From: Ambrosia x helenae
Taxonomy: Eukaryota; Streptophyta; Magnoliopsida; Asterales; Asteraceae
Assembly: GCA_030844895.1 (NCBI GenBank)
Contig: CM061231.1
Coordinates: 32,931,149-32,995,148, forward strand
Reading direction: 5' to 3'
Length of the DNA: 64,000 bases
This document shows positions 1-11,254 of this stretch, one piece after another. The translations under genes were made by a program, and so were the position numbers. The notes beneath the pieces were generated by a model. It was not told where the DNA came from, searched no databases, and saw only the letters and a program-made list of their open reading frames with translations. How positions within the stretch are numbered: position 1 is the stretch's first letter; every line of letters starts with the position of its first letter.

Positions 1-1225
1 TAATAATGACAGGTCTTAACGAACGAATAAACCTCCTAATCTGAATAATAAAATGACACATAAGGTTATATTTTGAAAACCTAAAAAAAAGGCAGTAATA
101 AATGTAATAATTTACCGACCGCAACACCAATGGCAATAAAAACTATTTCAAACTGATTCTCTTCATCAATCCTAATGTAAGTAACAGTCCCCAGATTTGC
201 CTTTTCCAAATTATAGCGGTAGAATGAAAACGCAGCAAACGATTCTTTGTTATTTCCTTGCAAAAGTTTGAGTGCATGACACCTCCCACTCCATGCTTGA
301 GAATATGTTATGTTCACCTGCAATCTTTGACGAAAATCTTGTACTATTTCATTTCCACGATATACGCATCTGGTATCTCTCAATTGGTGCTTTAGTATGC
401 TACCAATTACTTGTGAGATAGCCTGACCAAGATGCGGGTGAGTTTGAGTCTTAGAACACATGTGATTATTGTTGAAAAATTTAGCATAAAACGTGCTTGA
501 ACTAGGGACAGAACGTGCCCTAAATTGCCATTCACAATCGTCAACTACACATGAAATATCATACCGTGTTTTAGATGATCTATCTACTTTATAAGAAAAA
601 CGTTCTGACAAACACAATTTTCCTAACTCTAGTTTCATTTCATCTTTGTTATGAAATATATAACCTTCATAAAAACATGTTGATAAAGAGTTTTTTGTTA
701 TCTCTGGAAACCTTTCAGGACTTGCATTCCCTTAAATTTCTTCATCATCTGGTTTATAAACATCAATTTTTTCAAAAGACTCATGTGGTTTATAATAGTC
801 AAATTTTTCAAAAGACCCATGTGGTTTATAATCATTAAAAGGCTCATTTAAATCAGGGAGTTTGTAATAATTTAAATGAGCATAACTAGACGAACCGACA
901 CAAGCTTGATCAATAACATATAACTTGAATTCTTCATCGGGACTCGGATGAGCCAATTTAAAAAGAAAAGATACACCCGATCATTAAAAATGTCTATCGC
1001 ATTCAAAAGCTGACATTTATAGGATAAGCGTGTAATGTGTGGCAAGTCACATACATCCGAAACTACATTCAGCAAACTAAAATACAAGATATTTGCTTCG
1101 ATTTCTAAACCACGTCTTTTACAGCTAGGATCAACAACGTATTCCATTCGTCCGTTGACAACTTCCCACTTCCCCCCACTATAGATTAGAAATCTAACCA
1201 CTTTTTTAATTGAAAAATAAAACAA
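1..1225 (-). pseudogene. MuDR-type (MULE) transposase, N-terminal part, broken
   Basis: Minus-strand pieces in three frames read as the start of a plant MuDR transposase. From 1225 down come the N-terminal segment (YSGGKWEVVNGRMEYVV, then RLSYKCQLLNAI) and an acidic linker (956-732) holding three imperfect copies of a 12-residue unit of the type DYKPHGSFEKF. The DNA-binding domain of the MuDR/FAR1 kind follows (638-81; SCVVDDCEWQFRA, CVYRGNEIVQDF). A weak intron from about 119 to 46 leads to a last exon at 45-1 reading RRFIRSLRPVII, the usual approach to the catalytic domain. That catalytic DDE domain lies beyond the left edge. The frame shifts near 960, where the T-run is longer than the frame allows, and another break falls between 732 and 638. 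The family call is from recognition of motifs. I judge it non-functional because of the frame breaks. Confidence 0.8.
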
Positions 1226-1289
1226 AATTAAGCAAATTATTAAAAACGAATGAAAGGGGAAAAAACTTTAGAAAATTTTTCAAAATTTA

Positions 1290-1720
1290 TAAGACGGTGC
1301 ATACAGTTGTAAAATCACTAGAGGCGTCTCCAGTAGTGTATGCTGTCACCGTAGACGTGTCAAAACCTGCAAAAGAGGCCACCAGAGACGTCTTTCGCAG
1401 GCCCGAGACGTCACCGGAGACGTTTCAAAACCTGCAAAAGACTCCACCGGAGACGTCTTTCACAGGCCGGAGACGTCACCGGAGATGTTTCAAAATCTGC
1501 AAAAGACGCCTCTGGTAGCATCTTTTCCGGGCGTCTTTTGCGATGTCTCCGATGGGTCGGCTGAGTTCATTAAGTGGTAAGCCGAGCCGAGACCTGAGAC
1601 GTTTCAAGGGCCACCGGAGATGTCTGACACTCCTCGAGATCATCAACGACACGTGGGTGTCTTTTATTGCATGGAACCGAAAGCCTCTCAGAAGACGTTT
1701 CAGACGTCTTGGGAGCCGTG
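1290..1720. repeat. 65-bp tandem repeat rich in AGACGTC
   Basis: Two full units and part of a third repeat with a period of exactly 65 bases, starting with CAAAACCTGCAAAAG at 1361 and 1426 and with CAAAATCTGCAAAAG at 1491. Each full unit contains two or three GAGACGTC-type palindromes. Degenerate pieces of the same motif extend from about 1320 to 1715. The base composition is GC-rich against the AT-rich surroundings. Short open frames on both strands follow from the repeat and show no protein family I know. Confidence 0.75.
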
Positions 1721-1759
1721 TACAGTTTCTCCAAAAACATGGGAACAAGCTATTATAGT

Positions 1760-2628
1760 AATTGGGTCGGTCAACGGGCTAAAATCGTGATTTTCCCTTT
1801 AATATATATATGTAGCCTACTAGCTTAAAGAGTACTGAAGACTTGCAAATTTTCTAAGCTACTATTTTATCTTTTACCAAAACCTAAAATTTATATTTTT
1901 AAACCCCTTCATTTTATTTTAATTTCTAAAAACCGATTAGTTATGTGATGAAAAGTTGAGTTGGGAAGCCATGTCTTTGGATACGATACTCGGTATTTAC
2001 ATTAAAATATATTTTACACACATCTGGTTCTCTACTTTTGTATTAGTTTTAGTTTTAAAGTAACTATCGTTTGCTTACAAATTTAAAAACTCGTTCACGT
2101 TTTAGTAAGGTAATGTAGTTTTATATTTTTTCAAACCAATAACATCAAGTTTTACTAACTAAAACAAGCATACTAGTGGGTTTATAAGCTAACAATATTA
2201 GATATTCCTATAATACACTTAGCCTTGATTGTCTCGTACACTTCGTACGAATTGAATTTCTTAAACAATAACTATCCCATACACATACACACATACATGC
2301 GCATATAACTTTAGTTTTGTTTGATACAAAAACAATGGAAGAATCATTGACACCAATAGTTGTACTCCAAAGTCACCACACAATTCCATCCACCATTCAT
2401 GGCAACAAACTCCGACCACCATCCACGATTACAAACTTTGATAACTATTCGATCGTCTTCCCCGGCCCTATTCTTCTTCAACAAAAACACAACCCCGGAA
2501 TGAAAATCGAAAATTTTAAGAACAAATAGATCTATAAGAACTGTCGACCAACTTTTTTCGCCTTCCATAATCAATATTTGTAAATAGATCTATTCCGGAG
2601 TGTGTTAGTTTTCAAAAACTAAGAGGGT
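1760..2628. other. AT-rich intergenic DNA, no gene seen
   Basis: I see no coding signal, RNA gene or mobile-element border in this stretch. Short frames at 2317-2529 and 2344-2574 overlap on opposite strands and look like chance frames. Confidence 0.5.
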
Positions 2629-2935
2629 GTTTGGGATTGAGTTTCAAAACGACTTATTGACTTATTGGCTTTTCCAAGAAGCCAATAAGTCAATAAGTTG
2701 TTTGTGTAACCCAAAAACAATTTCTGTTTTGACTTTTGGCTTTTGGCTTTTAAGGGTGGAAAAGCTGTTTTTGAAAAGTTAGAAATCCTGGTTTTTGGCT
2801 TTTGACTTTTGTAAAAAAATTACAAATCTACCACCCATACAACCAATATTCACAATAAATTAAGTGACACTTAAAAAACAACAATTTATTGACTTTTTGA
2901 CGTTTCTCATCCGAAAAGCTAATCCAAACACTTTT
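2629..2935. mobile_element. Possible hAT-like MITE
   Basis: The left end reads GAGGGTGTTTGGGATTGAG and the opposite end, read in reverse complement, GTGTTTGGATTAGC, giving short imperfect inverted ends. Inside are many repeats of the type TTGGCTTTTGACTTTT. I could not find a clear target duplication, so borders and class are tentative. Confidence 0.35.
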
Positions 2936-3934
2936 TTTAAAACTCATTTTCAAAAAGTATAAGCCAATAAACACTTTTGACCAAAAGCACATTAAATTTC
3001 TAATTTGCCCTTAAATTAACCTTAAAAATAAATGAAGTTATCGAGTTAGATGGAATGACAAGATTTAGAAAGCACAATGAAATAAATGCGGAAAAAAAAA
3101 CCATTCGAATGAAACTAACACAAGTGACCGATTCACAAGAACGAAAATAATAGTTTACTCAACAAATATTAACTACACTATATGCTTATCACTTTATTGG
3201 GATTTTTTTTGAACGGCCAATAAATTAGAATCACTCACGAAATACTGGAGTATCATCGTACTTTATTGGGATTTTATACAACTGGTTATCAAAACTAAGA
3301 CTATTTAATAATGTTCCCTCGTATCTGTAAATGGAAAAACAAATGTTTTTGAAAAACGTTAATATAATTGTTTAGTCCAAAAATACGTAGGCAAAGAAAG
3401 TGGTGTCCATCATTATTATTAGTTTGGGTCCAACACAAACTATATCCACGATAATCGCATTTGTTGGTACTCGAACATCATATCAGTTATATCATTTGCA
3501 TAAAATATGCAACAAAAACCACCTATAAAACATTCGAAATCCAAAATATAGTCGAACTGAAACTGAACCAAGCGGAAAAACAGCTCAATATGTCCGTTTA
3601 TAAACCATTGCGATTTTCATGATTAGGTTTAAAATATCAAATTATAACTTAGAGGTTAACCGAAGTACGTACTAAATCCCGTACACATTTCATGTTAACA
3701 TGTATATATACTTTTACGTGTATGCGTAGACATACATGCAAATGTAATGAGGGGACGGGGGTTGCATAAATGAGGTGGAGGGGAGGTGGGTTGATGGCAT
3801 TAAACAAAACCGGTGGTGAGAGTGACGAAGGAAAGATGTTTGTAGAAAGCGAGGCTTTTGAATGCTCCTTCATTTCATTTATTTCAATTCAACCATCTCT
3901 TAATGATGGCAGGTAGCCTTTCTTTAAATCTATG
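2936..3934. other. AT-rich DNA, no gene seen
   Basis: I find no convincing open frame or RNA gene. A poly-T run followed by GAACGGCCA near 3207 resembles the tail of a plant LINE on the minus strand; the same string recurs near 53287. This is too short to call. Confidence 0.4.
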
Positions 3935-3964
3935 CTAGTGGATTTACCCGCACGTTGCGGCGGG
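3935..3964 (-). mobile_element. Helitron-like 3' terminus (minus strand)
   Basis: On the minus strand a hairpin with CCCGC and GCGGG arms (3964-3947) is followed eight bases later by CTAG (3938-3935). This is the arrangement of a Helitron 3' end. The base after CTAG is C rather than the usual T, so the junction has mutated or is imprecise. The body would extend to the right; no Rep/helicase coding sequence is visible there. Confidence 0.5.
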
Positions 3965-4214
3965 ATTTAAAAACAAATAGCAATACAACATTTGTGATAA
4001 CGTACAAAACTTAAAGAATTGATTTAATAGTAAAAATGTTGTGCTTTTAGTAAGTTCATTTGAAAACTTATACATACCTGTTCAAGAACGTTATTTTTGC
4101 GAAAATGTTATTTTATTCAATGTATATAATCTTGATGAATTTGAAAAACGTTACTACTTTTGCAACTACTTTCTTTACCGGTTGACTTGCTAACTCTCTT
4201 GTAAGCACGGTATA

Positions 4215-4689
4215 TAGGGGTGCAAGCGAGCCGAGCAGCTCGTGAGCTACTCGAGCTCGGCTTGGAAAAACCACGAAAAGAGCCGAGCTTTATCGAGTTT
4301 GAGCCGAGCTTGAGCCTAAAACAAAGCTCGTTTATTTATCGAACTCGAGTCTGGCATGTGTAGCTCGTTAGGCTCGTCGAGCCTTATTGAGCCTAGTATA
4401 ATATTAGGTTTTTTTTAACATTTAATAATATTTACCACTAATTTAAAGTTGTTTAGTAAACGAGCCCCGAGCTCAAGCTTCACTTATTGAGCTCACGAGC
4501 CTAAATAAACTATTATCTATACTATTTTTGTTTAACATATTAACTAATAAATACTAAACGAGCCCGAGCCGAGCTCGAGCTTGAGACATTACAAACGAGC
4601 CGAGCTCGAGCTCAAGCTCTTATTACTTAATCGAGCTTGAGTTTGAGCCTGATCGAGCTCGGGCTCGGCTCGGCTCATTTACACCCCTA
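4215..4689. mobile_element. hAT-type MITE, 475 bp, with 8-bp target duplication
   Basis: The ends are TAGGGGTGCAAGCGAGCC on the left and the reverse complement of TAGGGGTGTAAATGAGCC on the right. They are flanked by perfect 8-bp direct repeats ACGGTATA at 4207-4214 and 4690-4697, the target-site length of hAT transposons. The interior is packed with GAGCTCG/GAGCCGAG-type motifs on both strands and has no coding frame, so it depends on a transposase encoded elsewhere. Confidence 0.85.
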
Positions 4690-4697
4690 ACGGTATA

Positions 4698-5252
4698 TAC
4701 TGGATCCAATTACACATATGTTTCTTGATTAATTGGTTGGAATGTTTCTATTTTCCCTTTCAAAACATTTTCTAATATGGACTTTATCCTATTAATTACA
4801 CAATATTTAAAAGATAATAAAGAATAGTATCTAGTATATACAATATTTAAAAGAAATAAAGAATGCTAGTAAGTATATAATGGATCCACAAAATTACCTG
4901 TCACATCCCTTTTGGTAGACATTGGTTGCAGATACTATTAAATCGGACAACAAAATTCATAGGGGCTCTTGTTAATATCTCAAAAACGATTACCCCATGA
5001 GATAATTCCGCCACGCTTGGGAGGTGGCTAGTAAGTTGTAAGTGAGCATTATGGTAATTTTCATACATAAAGATAACGATGAAAGAAAAATTATAAAACC
5101 CATAAGATATGGAAATTAAGATCAATAAAAACAAATTATGTGGTCCTCTGACCAAATAAACTAATATCACCAAAGACATGTTTTGATGTATAATAAAGAA
5201 CATATTCTGGTCCCATTAATGAGAAACCCAAAAACACCACCAATCAAACCTT
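4698..5252. other. Intergenic DNA, no gene seen
   Basis: Nothing recognisable. The left border of the LTR copy that follows (about 5253) shows no target duplication, so an old deletion probably lies here. Confidence 0.4.
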
Positions 5253-7414
5253 GGAATGTAATAGATAACAATAGTTTGTATAACAATCACAGGTGTATAA
5301 TGTGAGAGTATGAGTCCAACATGTAACAATGCGTCTTTTGTACAATCAAACCTTGTGCCGAGAGAGACCTAACTCGCAAGTTAGTAAAAGTGTAACTGTT
5401 TTCGATCATCCCTGAATTTATATGGGGGGATTGGTTTGACAGACCTATAGAGCTATAATCTAAACAGGCGGCTTGACCAATGTTAATGATTGTACTGTGT
5501 CTTTTTGTTACAGTCAAAATAAATCCACAAGTTTCAATATAATGAGAATGAGTAAGTGCTAGTGTATAAAAATGTTTAAACATGTTTCACCCAAAAAATG
5601 TAAAACAGTAAAAAGGGCTATGTATTACCTTAATTTCAAGGCAATAAAATAAGTGTTGGGAAAGTCTAAGTTTTCTAGTCTAGAGGTATTCTAGGGTTCC
5701 TAATTTGGGGATCGACGATTGTTTAATAGTTAATTTAAAATAGTAGTTAATTAAATGATAAATAAAAAATTGTGAAAATAAATAAATAAAAAGAATTTTT
5801 GTAAGATCTTGATCAAAGGTGGTTGTACTAAAATATTATTATGTGAAAATGATTTTTAAAATATTATTTTCTTAATTAATGAATATATAATATGTTATAA
5901 TTTATTTGTCAAAATATGGTATTAATATCCGAAAATATTAAAATTCATAAATTTTAGATCATAAAATTATATTTCGGGTCTAAATGAATAAAAATAATTT
6001 TAGGTGAAATTTTGATGCAAAAATAATGAAAAATGGATTATTGTGAATTATTTATGATGAAAATAGCATAAATTAATTAAAAATAATAAATAAATGTTTT
6101 TCGGAAATTGAAATTTAATTCTGAAATGTTTATTGATTTATAAGTTTAAAATAATTTTTATGAAATTTTATAAAACTATTTGGACATTTTTACTGAATTT
6201 TTAATTTATTAATGAATAAACTTGTAATATATTTTAGGTATATTAAACAAATGATTTTTGTAAACTAAAAATTGTATAATAAATTTTACCATTTGAATAA
6301 CATAAAATAAATTTTGTAGAATTTATAAAGTGGTTTTGGTATTTTAAAATCATTTTTAAAAGAAAATAACAATAACATAAAAAGAAAAGGGTTTTTAAAC
6401 AAAACAAAAAAAAGGTTGTGGTTGCTGTGACTCGAACCCAAGTCAGTGGCGGGTCCAAGGTTTATCGCAAGTGTGGCTCACCACTTAGCAACACCCTGAG
6501 AACGGTTTTAGCCATATTTGAAATCTGATAAGGTGTGTTTAGTGTTTAAATCATATATTATAAAAGAAATGGGAACAAAAACGCCTAGCACTGGGATCTA
6601 ACCCAACTCCTCTTCATTGAACAACAGAGGACACAACCATCTGATCTACATCAGATGGTTGTTTTGTTTTGTTACAGAAATATTTTTAAACGTATATGAG
6701 AATGTATCATCTTCCTTAATTTGAATCTATGAACCCTAGTTTACCAAATTGAAACAATCACGAACTGATAACAAAAACTAATAGAGGGTTTTTAATCCCT
6801 AACAAAAACCGACCCTTAATCATAAAACGAACGAGTTTGAGATGTAGCGATTAATGGAGAAAAAACGAGCACACATACGTGGGTCAAAACACTTTAAATC
6901 AACAAGTATTAGAGAATGCGAGATGGTTTTGATAAAGGGGTTATTAATATCGGTCCTTTCTGATTCAATACATCGTTTCAATTTATACTAACTGCCAATA
7001 AATGTTAGGTTACTATCTTTGACTCATTCAGTCAAAACAACAGTCAATCAAGCTCAATCAAGAGCTGTATACGCGTCTTTGATGAGCTGTGACTACGTAG
7101 AAATTATGGTAAGTCAAACCAAGATTAAAATCCATTCCAAATTTAAGTCATGGTGCGTTAGTCTGATTGTTTGGGTGTCGGTGGGTCGAAAACAGGTGGT
7201 CAGGTCTAGTTTGGCTAGTTGGGTATGAGAGGTGGAAGAACAGGTGTGGGCCGGGTATGGTCTTGGGCTGGGTGGCTTGGACTCCAAAAAAAATGGGCTT
7301 GTTGGGTTATGTTTAGGTTTCATTTGGTTATAAAAGTGTTTTGGTTTGTTTTTAAAAAAAAAAATTGACAATGCTTAACTAAACTAAAAGAAAGAACTAA
7401 AAATCTGATTTTTA

Positions 7415-7481
<67 letters not shown>

Positions 7482-7491
7482 ACCAAGTGAA

Positions 7492-7524
<33 letters not shown>

Positions 7525-7649
7525 ATTGTGAGTTAAAGCAAATAAAGACATAGGCATATTTGTATAAAATTAATGACAATAGGGGTAAAGATGTATAAAA
7601 ATAAAGGCTTTTATTTATTAAGATTTGGGGAAAAAAGCACAAAGTTACA
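5253..7649 (-). repeat. Element X, truncated 3' LTR (LTR-A)
   Basis: This segment matches, in the same orientation, the composite LTR at 20395-30566 once that copy's insertions are removed. On the minus strand it begins with TGTAACTTTGTGC at 7649, just after a purine-rich tract (ATGGGAGAC), as a 3' LTR should. About 260 bases that should form its distal end are missing, so it stops near 5253 instead of ending in a GGGGTGTTACA-type end. It holds a (TAA)n and (TA)n microsatellite (7419-7515) and two tRNA-like promoter pairs at about 6415-6495 and 6580-6660. Compared with LTR-B it lacks about 70 bases, including the putative leader 5' splice site, near 5625. Confidence 0.75.
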
Positions 7650-8358
7650 GTCTCCCATACTTTTAGGAACTTCGTCCCGAAGTTAATGTTGGAGAGGCTA
7701 TTGAGAGTAGGTGAGGGTACACGGTACAAGCTACGGTAACTATGGTTTAAATATAGCAAAAGTTTAGGAGTAACATGATCAAAGTTTTGAGTGATATTGG
7801 TTTGAGATAAGGGTTCTATGGAGCGCTAAACTGTAAGTTTCAAGAATGCGAAGAGAAATGAATGAGATGACTATGGATAGACTAAATGAACTACCAGGTA
7901 ACTAGGGTTTATAATTGGTTATCTACCGAAAACCTTGATAGAATTCCACACTACCTTAACGTACCTGTAAATTCATGATTACGTTCCGAACCACAATCAC
8001 CAATTTACCTTACATTTGGGTTTTGTGTCCTTATATGACCCTAAATACACATGTAAAACAAATAATTCAAAATCACCTTGTGATTGAATCTTTGTATCAA
8101 TGAGTCTAATAAATCTTTGTATCAAATTACGTGTACAGTGTATCCAAAATTGTGTCCAACTGTTCAGTAGGAAAAAGATCTCTACCAGTCAGTGAGTATG
8201 AACCTCTACCAATTGTTGAGCAGGTGTGATGGCCTCTACCAGTCGTTGAGCAGGTTACTAGAACCTTTACCGACTGTTAAGCAGGCATGATGACCTCTAC
8301 CAATCGTTGAGCAGGTTATTAGGTACTCTACCTGTTGTTGAATAATTGTAGCAATTGT
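7650..8358 (-). mobile_element. Element X internal region, distal part (non-coding)
   Basis: This lies between LTR-A and the insertion point of G1. It continues at 18819-20394 once G1 (8364-18813) and one copy of its TTTTC duplication are removed. No gag or pol frame is visible on either strand. The purine tract next to LTR-A and the initiator-Met primer site at the other end fit a Tekay-derived element that has lost its genes (LARD-like). Confidence 0.65.
8180..8345. repeat. 30-31 bp tandem repeat in element X
   Basis: Units beginning CTCTACC (or close variants) start at 8180, 8204, 8234, 8265, 8295 and 8326. Each contains a form of CAGTCGTTGAGCAGGTTA. Spacing is 30-31 bp except for the first, shorter unit. 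No protein frame runs through the array. Confidence 0.8.
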
Positions 8359-8363
8359 TTTCT

Positions 8364-10877
8364 GTGACACCCGGCATGTTCGGCTTAAACATAATAGTAA
8401 CATCTAAGTCTACCTTAGCGAGAAACGTTTATAAACAAACTTAACTGGGTTAATTGAGTCGGGTCAGATTAGGATTGTCCAGGGTTCAATGATCTGGAGG
8501 ATCATTGGGAGTCATTTTGGGGAATACACTAGTACCGGGTTCCGTTGTTGGTGACATTACATGAACTAATTAAGTATATGTGTAGATTATGGGTCGTGTG
8601 GTGGATTGTATACTTATACTTGCTTAAACGATGTACAAATGATTATACGTGCCTAAATATGCTAAGTATAGACTATGGATGCATGCTTATGTGTTAAGAT
8701 GTGTTAGAATGCGTTAAACACGACAAACTGGAAATCTGGAAAAAGTTAACATGTGTTAAAAAGTGCTGTTAACATGTGTTAAAAAGTGCTGATGACCTGA
8801 AAGTGGAAAGTGGGCGAATGTAGAAACAAAGTGGGCGAATGTGGAAAGATTCCACATTCGACCATTACAAAGGGGCGAATGTGGGAAAGTTCCACATTCG
8901 ACCATATAAAAGGGGCGAACCTGGACCTGGTATAAATACCATCCTTAGTCATTTTTCACCATTTCACAAACCCTAAACGCCTCTAAACACTCTCTAACAA
9001 CTATTATCATTGGGGAAGGAGTTTTTGAGCTTGTTTTTCATAACCTAACTCTCTAAATCATTACAAGTGAAGATCTAAGGTGTGTTCTTCATTTCAAATC
9101 CTTTTTAAAACAATTTTGACTTGTTTTCATCTAAACCCAAGAGTCCAGATCTGATATCAACATGTTTTATGGGTAAAAACCTTCCTAATATCTTCCTAAC
9201 CAAAACCTATTCATAAACAATGAGTTTTATGCAAATTAACATGTGTTAATGTGGTATTATGCATTGTTTGACGATTACTTGCTATATAGATGATATGACA
9301 ACAACCTAGGACTGTTATTAATGGTGAGTTATGATTGAAACATGTTACAATTGATTGTTGATGGTGTTTTGTCGATTAAAGGAATTTTTAGTTAGATTTA
9401 GGGCTTGTCTTTGATGGTAATGATAGAGTTATGATAGGGGGTTTCTTGTTCATGATGATTTGAGTATGTTGAGCTGATGATTAATTAATTTCAGAAAGTT
9501 TCCTAATTGGGTAATGATTTCATGCATGATGATGTGACATCTCCATAATTTACTATTTTAGGAAACTTGTAAAACGGATAGATTTTGGAGTAAAATCGGT
9601 AGGGATTCGTAGGAATATGTTAATGATGCTTGACTGCTGTAACTCATGGTGTTTCGTGATGTTTTCGGACGTTTTCGACGCGTTTTTGGGAAAATTATAC
9701 ACCAGGGTCGAACCTGGAAACTAAAGGGGCGAACGAACCACAAATGGGCGAAGGTGGGAGAAAAAGGGGCGAAGGTGGAAGTTCAAGGCCACATTCGACC
9801 AATCAAAGTCACCTTCGACCACTCCAAGCTACGTTCGACCCTACGTTAACAGAAATGAGATTTTTGATACGAACTAAGTGTTTTATGCTTGAACCTTGCG
9901 TGTAATCTATGTGTACTTGATTAGTTAGGGTAATGGATCACCAACGGGATGTCGGGTCGGTCTAGTGTGTCAGTTAAACATTTAAACACGTTTTAAAACA
10001 TACTTGGTTATGATCTGGACAATCGGGGACTAGATAACCTTATGGTTATTAGTCGGAACACTTATGTGAACATTTTGATAGATCTCCGGTAGAGGGATTA
10101 TCAGGGGCTAAACGTCTTTACGTATAATTGAAGAACGCAATCTAAGGTGAGTTCACTGCCCCACTTTTATTGCTTAAACTTTTGGGGGAGAAAACATGCG
10201 CTAAACTATTTTGGTAACATATGTCATACTATGGTTCTAAACTTGTGTACTATGCGATCTTTTGAAAGTCCCGGGGGAAACCATGAATGTGCGGGGTTGC
10301 ACAACGGGGGAAATGTGGATAGATCTATTGGGCGTGACCTGCCCCACTCGACGGCTTGGAGGGCCGGGCGGGTGCATATTGTCTCGAACAGGAACATTAT
10401 CGTGCTGAACATTACGGGTTGCTAAACATGCTAAACATTGCTAAACGTGTCCAGTAATGGTTTCCAATCGTAGTAGTAACAAAACATACGCCTAGCTAGC
10501 GTACTTGGTAACATTGATATAGTATGGACATGGTAACATCGGTAACTCTTTTGAACAAACCTGTGAACTCACCAGCATTATATGTTGACGTCTTTTTGGC
10601 ATGTTTTTCTCAGGTCGCTAAGGTAGCAACAACTGGATCTAGGCGCACGAGTCGGCACGGGCGTCTAGGGTTTAGAGCATGGTCTTCATTAAACATTTGA
10701 ACTGTGTCTTTTGGGTTGTAAACATTTAAAGCTTCCGCTACAGTTTATGTTTTATAACTATATCTTTTGAGTATTGTGTTATGCATATAGTGTTGTTTAT
10801 CGTGACCGTTGACTTGAATCCTGGTTTGTCATGCGCCTCGCGGTAAAACCCCGCAAGTGGAATTTGAGGGTGTGACA
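8364..10877 (+). repeat. G1 5' LTR
   Basis: Contains a TATA box TATAAATACC at 8931-8940 and, upstream of it (8812-8905), two perfect short hairpins built from CGAATGTGG and CCACATTCG. A second, looser cluster of the same motif is at 9705-9840. The leader part holds a strong 5' splice site (G|GTGAGT at 10146/10147) and a strong 3' splice site (TTTTTCTCAG ending 10613), giving a candidate 467-nt leader intron. The LTR ends with a hairpin GCGG..CCGC and GGGTGTGACA. Confidence 0.95.
10147..10613 (+). other. Candidate leader intron within the G1 LTR
   Basis: The donor is AAG|GTGAGT and the acceptor TTTTTCTCAG|GTCGC. The donor lies inside GGTGAGTTCAC (10146-10156), whose exact complement GTGAACTCACC occurs at 10563-10573, just upstream of the acceptor. 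The equivalent donor, acceptor and complementary pair are present in the LTRs of G2, G3, X and LTR-C. Splicing is predicted from sequence alone. Confidence 0.6.
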
Positions 10878-10893
10878 GATTGGTATCAGAGCC
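10878..10893 (+). promoter_or_regulatory. G1 primer-binding site (initiator tRNA-Met)
   Basis: GATTGGTATCAGAGCC directly follows the 5' LTR. TGGTATCAGAGC is the standard complement to the 3' end of plant initiator tRNA-Met, where minus-strand DNA synthesis starts. Confidence 0.95.
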
Positions 10894-11254
10894 AATGGTT
10901 ATAGTGAACTAGGACTGCATTTAGAGTCTAGTCTATAGCCGAGTCGCACACACTAGACGGTCACATACTTGAGTCGGTCTGGAACATGTACTAACCTTGT
11001 CGGGGTGTCTTTACATCATCATCACACTTCTCTGTTACACCATCCGTCCTCACTCTTGGCTTTATACACTCTTAAGTTCTTCTTCGGGGTTTGAAGGAGA
11101 AGGAGTTGACTCGTTGGTTATTGCACGGCAGTGTCGTATATTGGGGTAGTCTTGCGTACTCTCGAGGTCTGTCCAGGATTCGGACATCTCCCTTTCGTAC
11201 CCCAATAGACGCACTTGCTCACACATTATCCTGTGCACTGATGCTTGTGATAGC

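Noticed and set aside
3200..3225. Poly-T followed by GAACGGCC, also near 53287, as LINE tails
   Set aside because: The match is only about 20 bases and no LINE coding sequence adjoins either place.
8180..8345. Regular repeats that could suggest a CRISPR array
   Set aside because: Units are contiguous 30-31 bp tandem copies without spacers, in a plant element.
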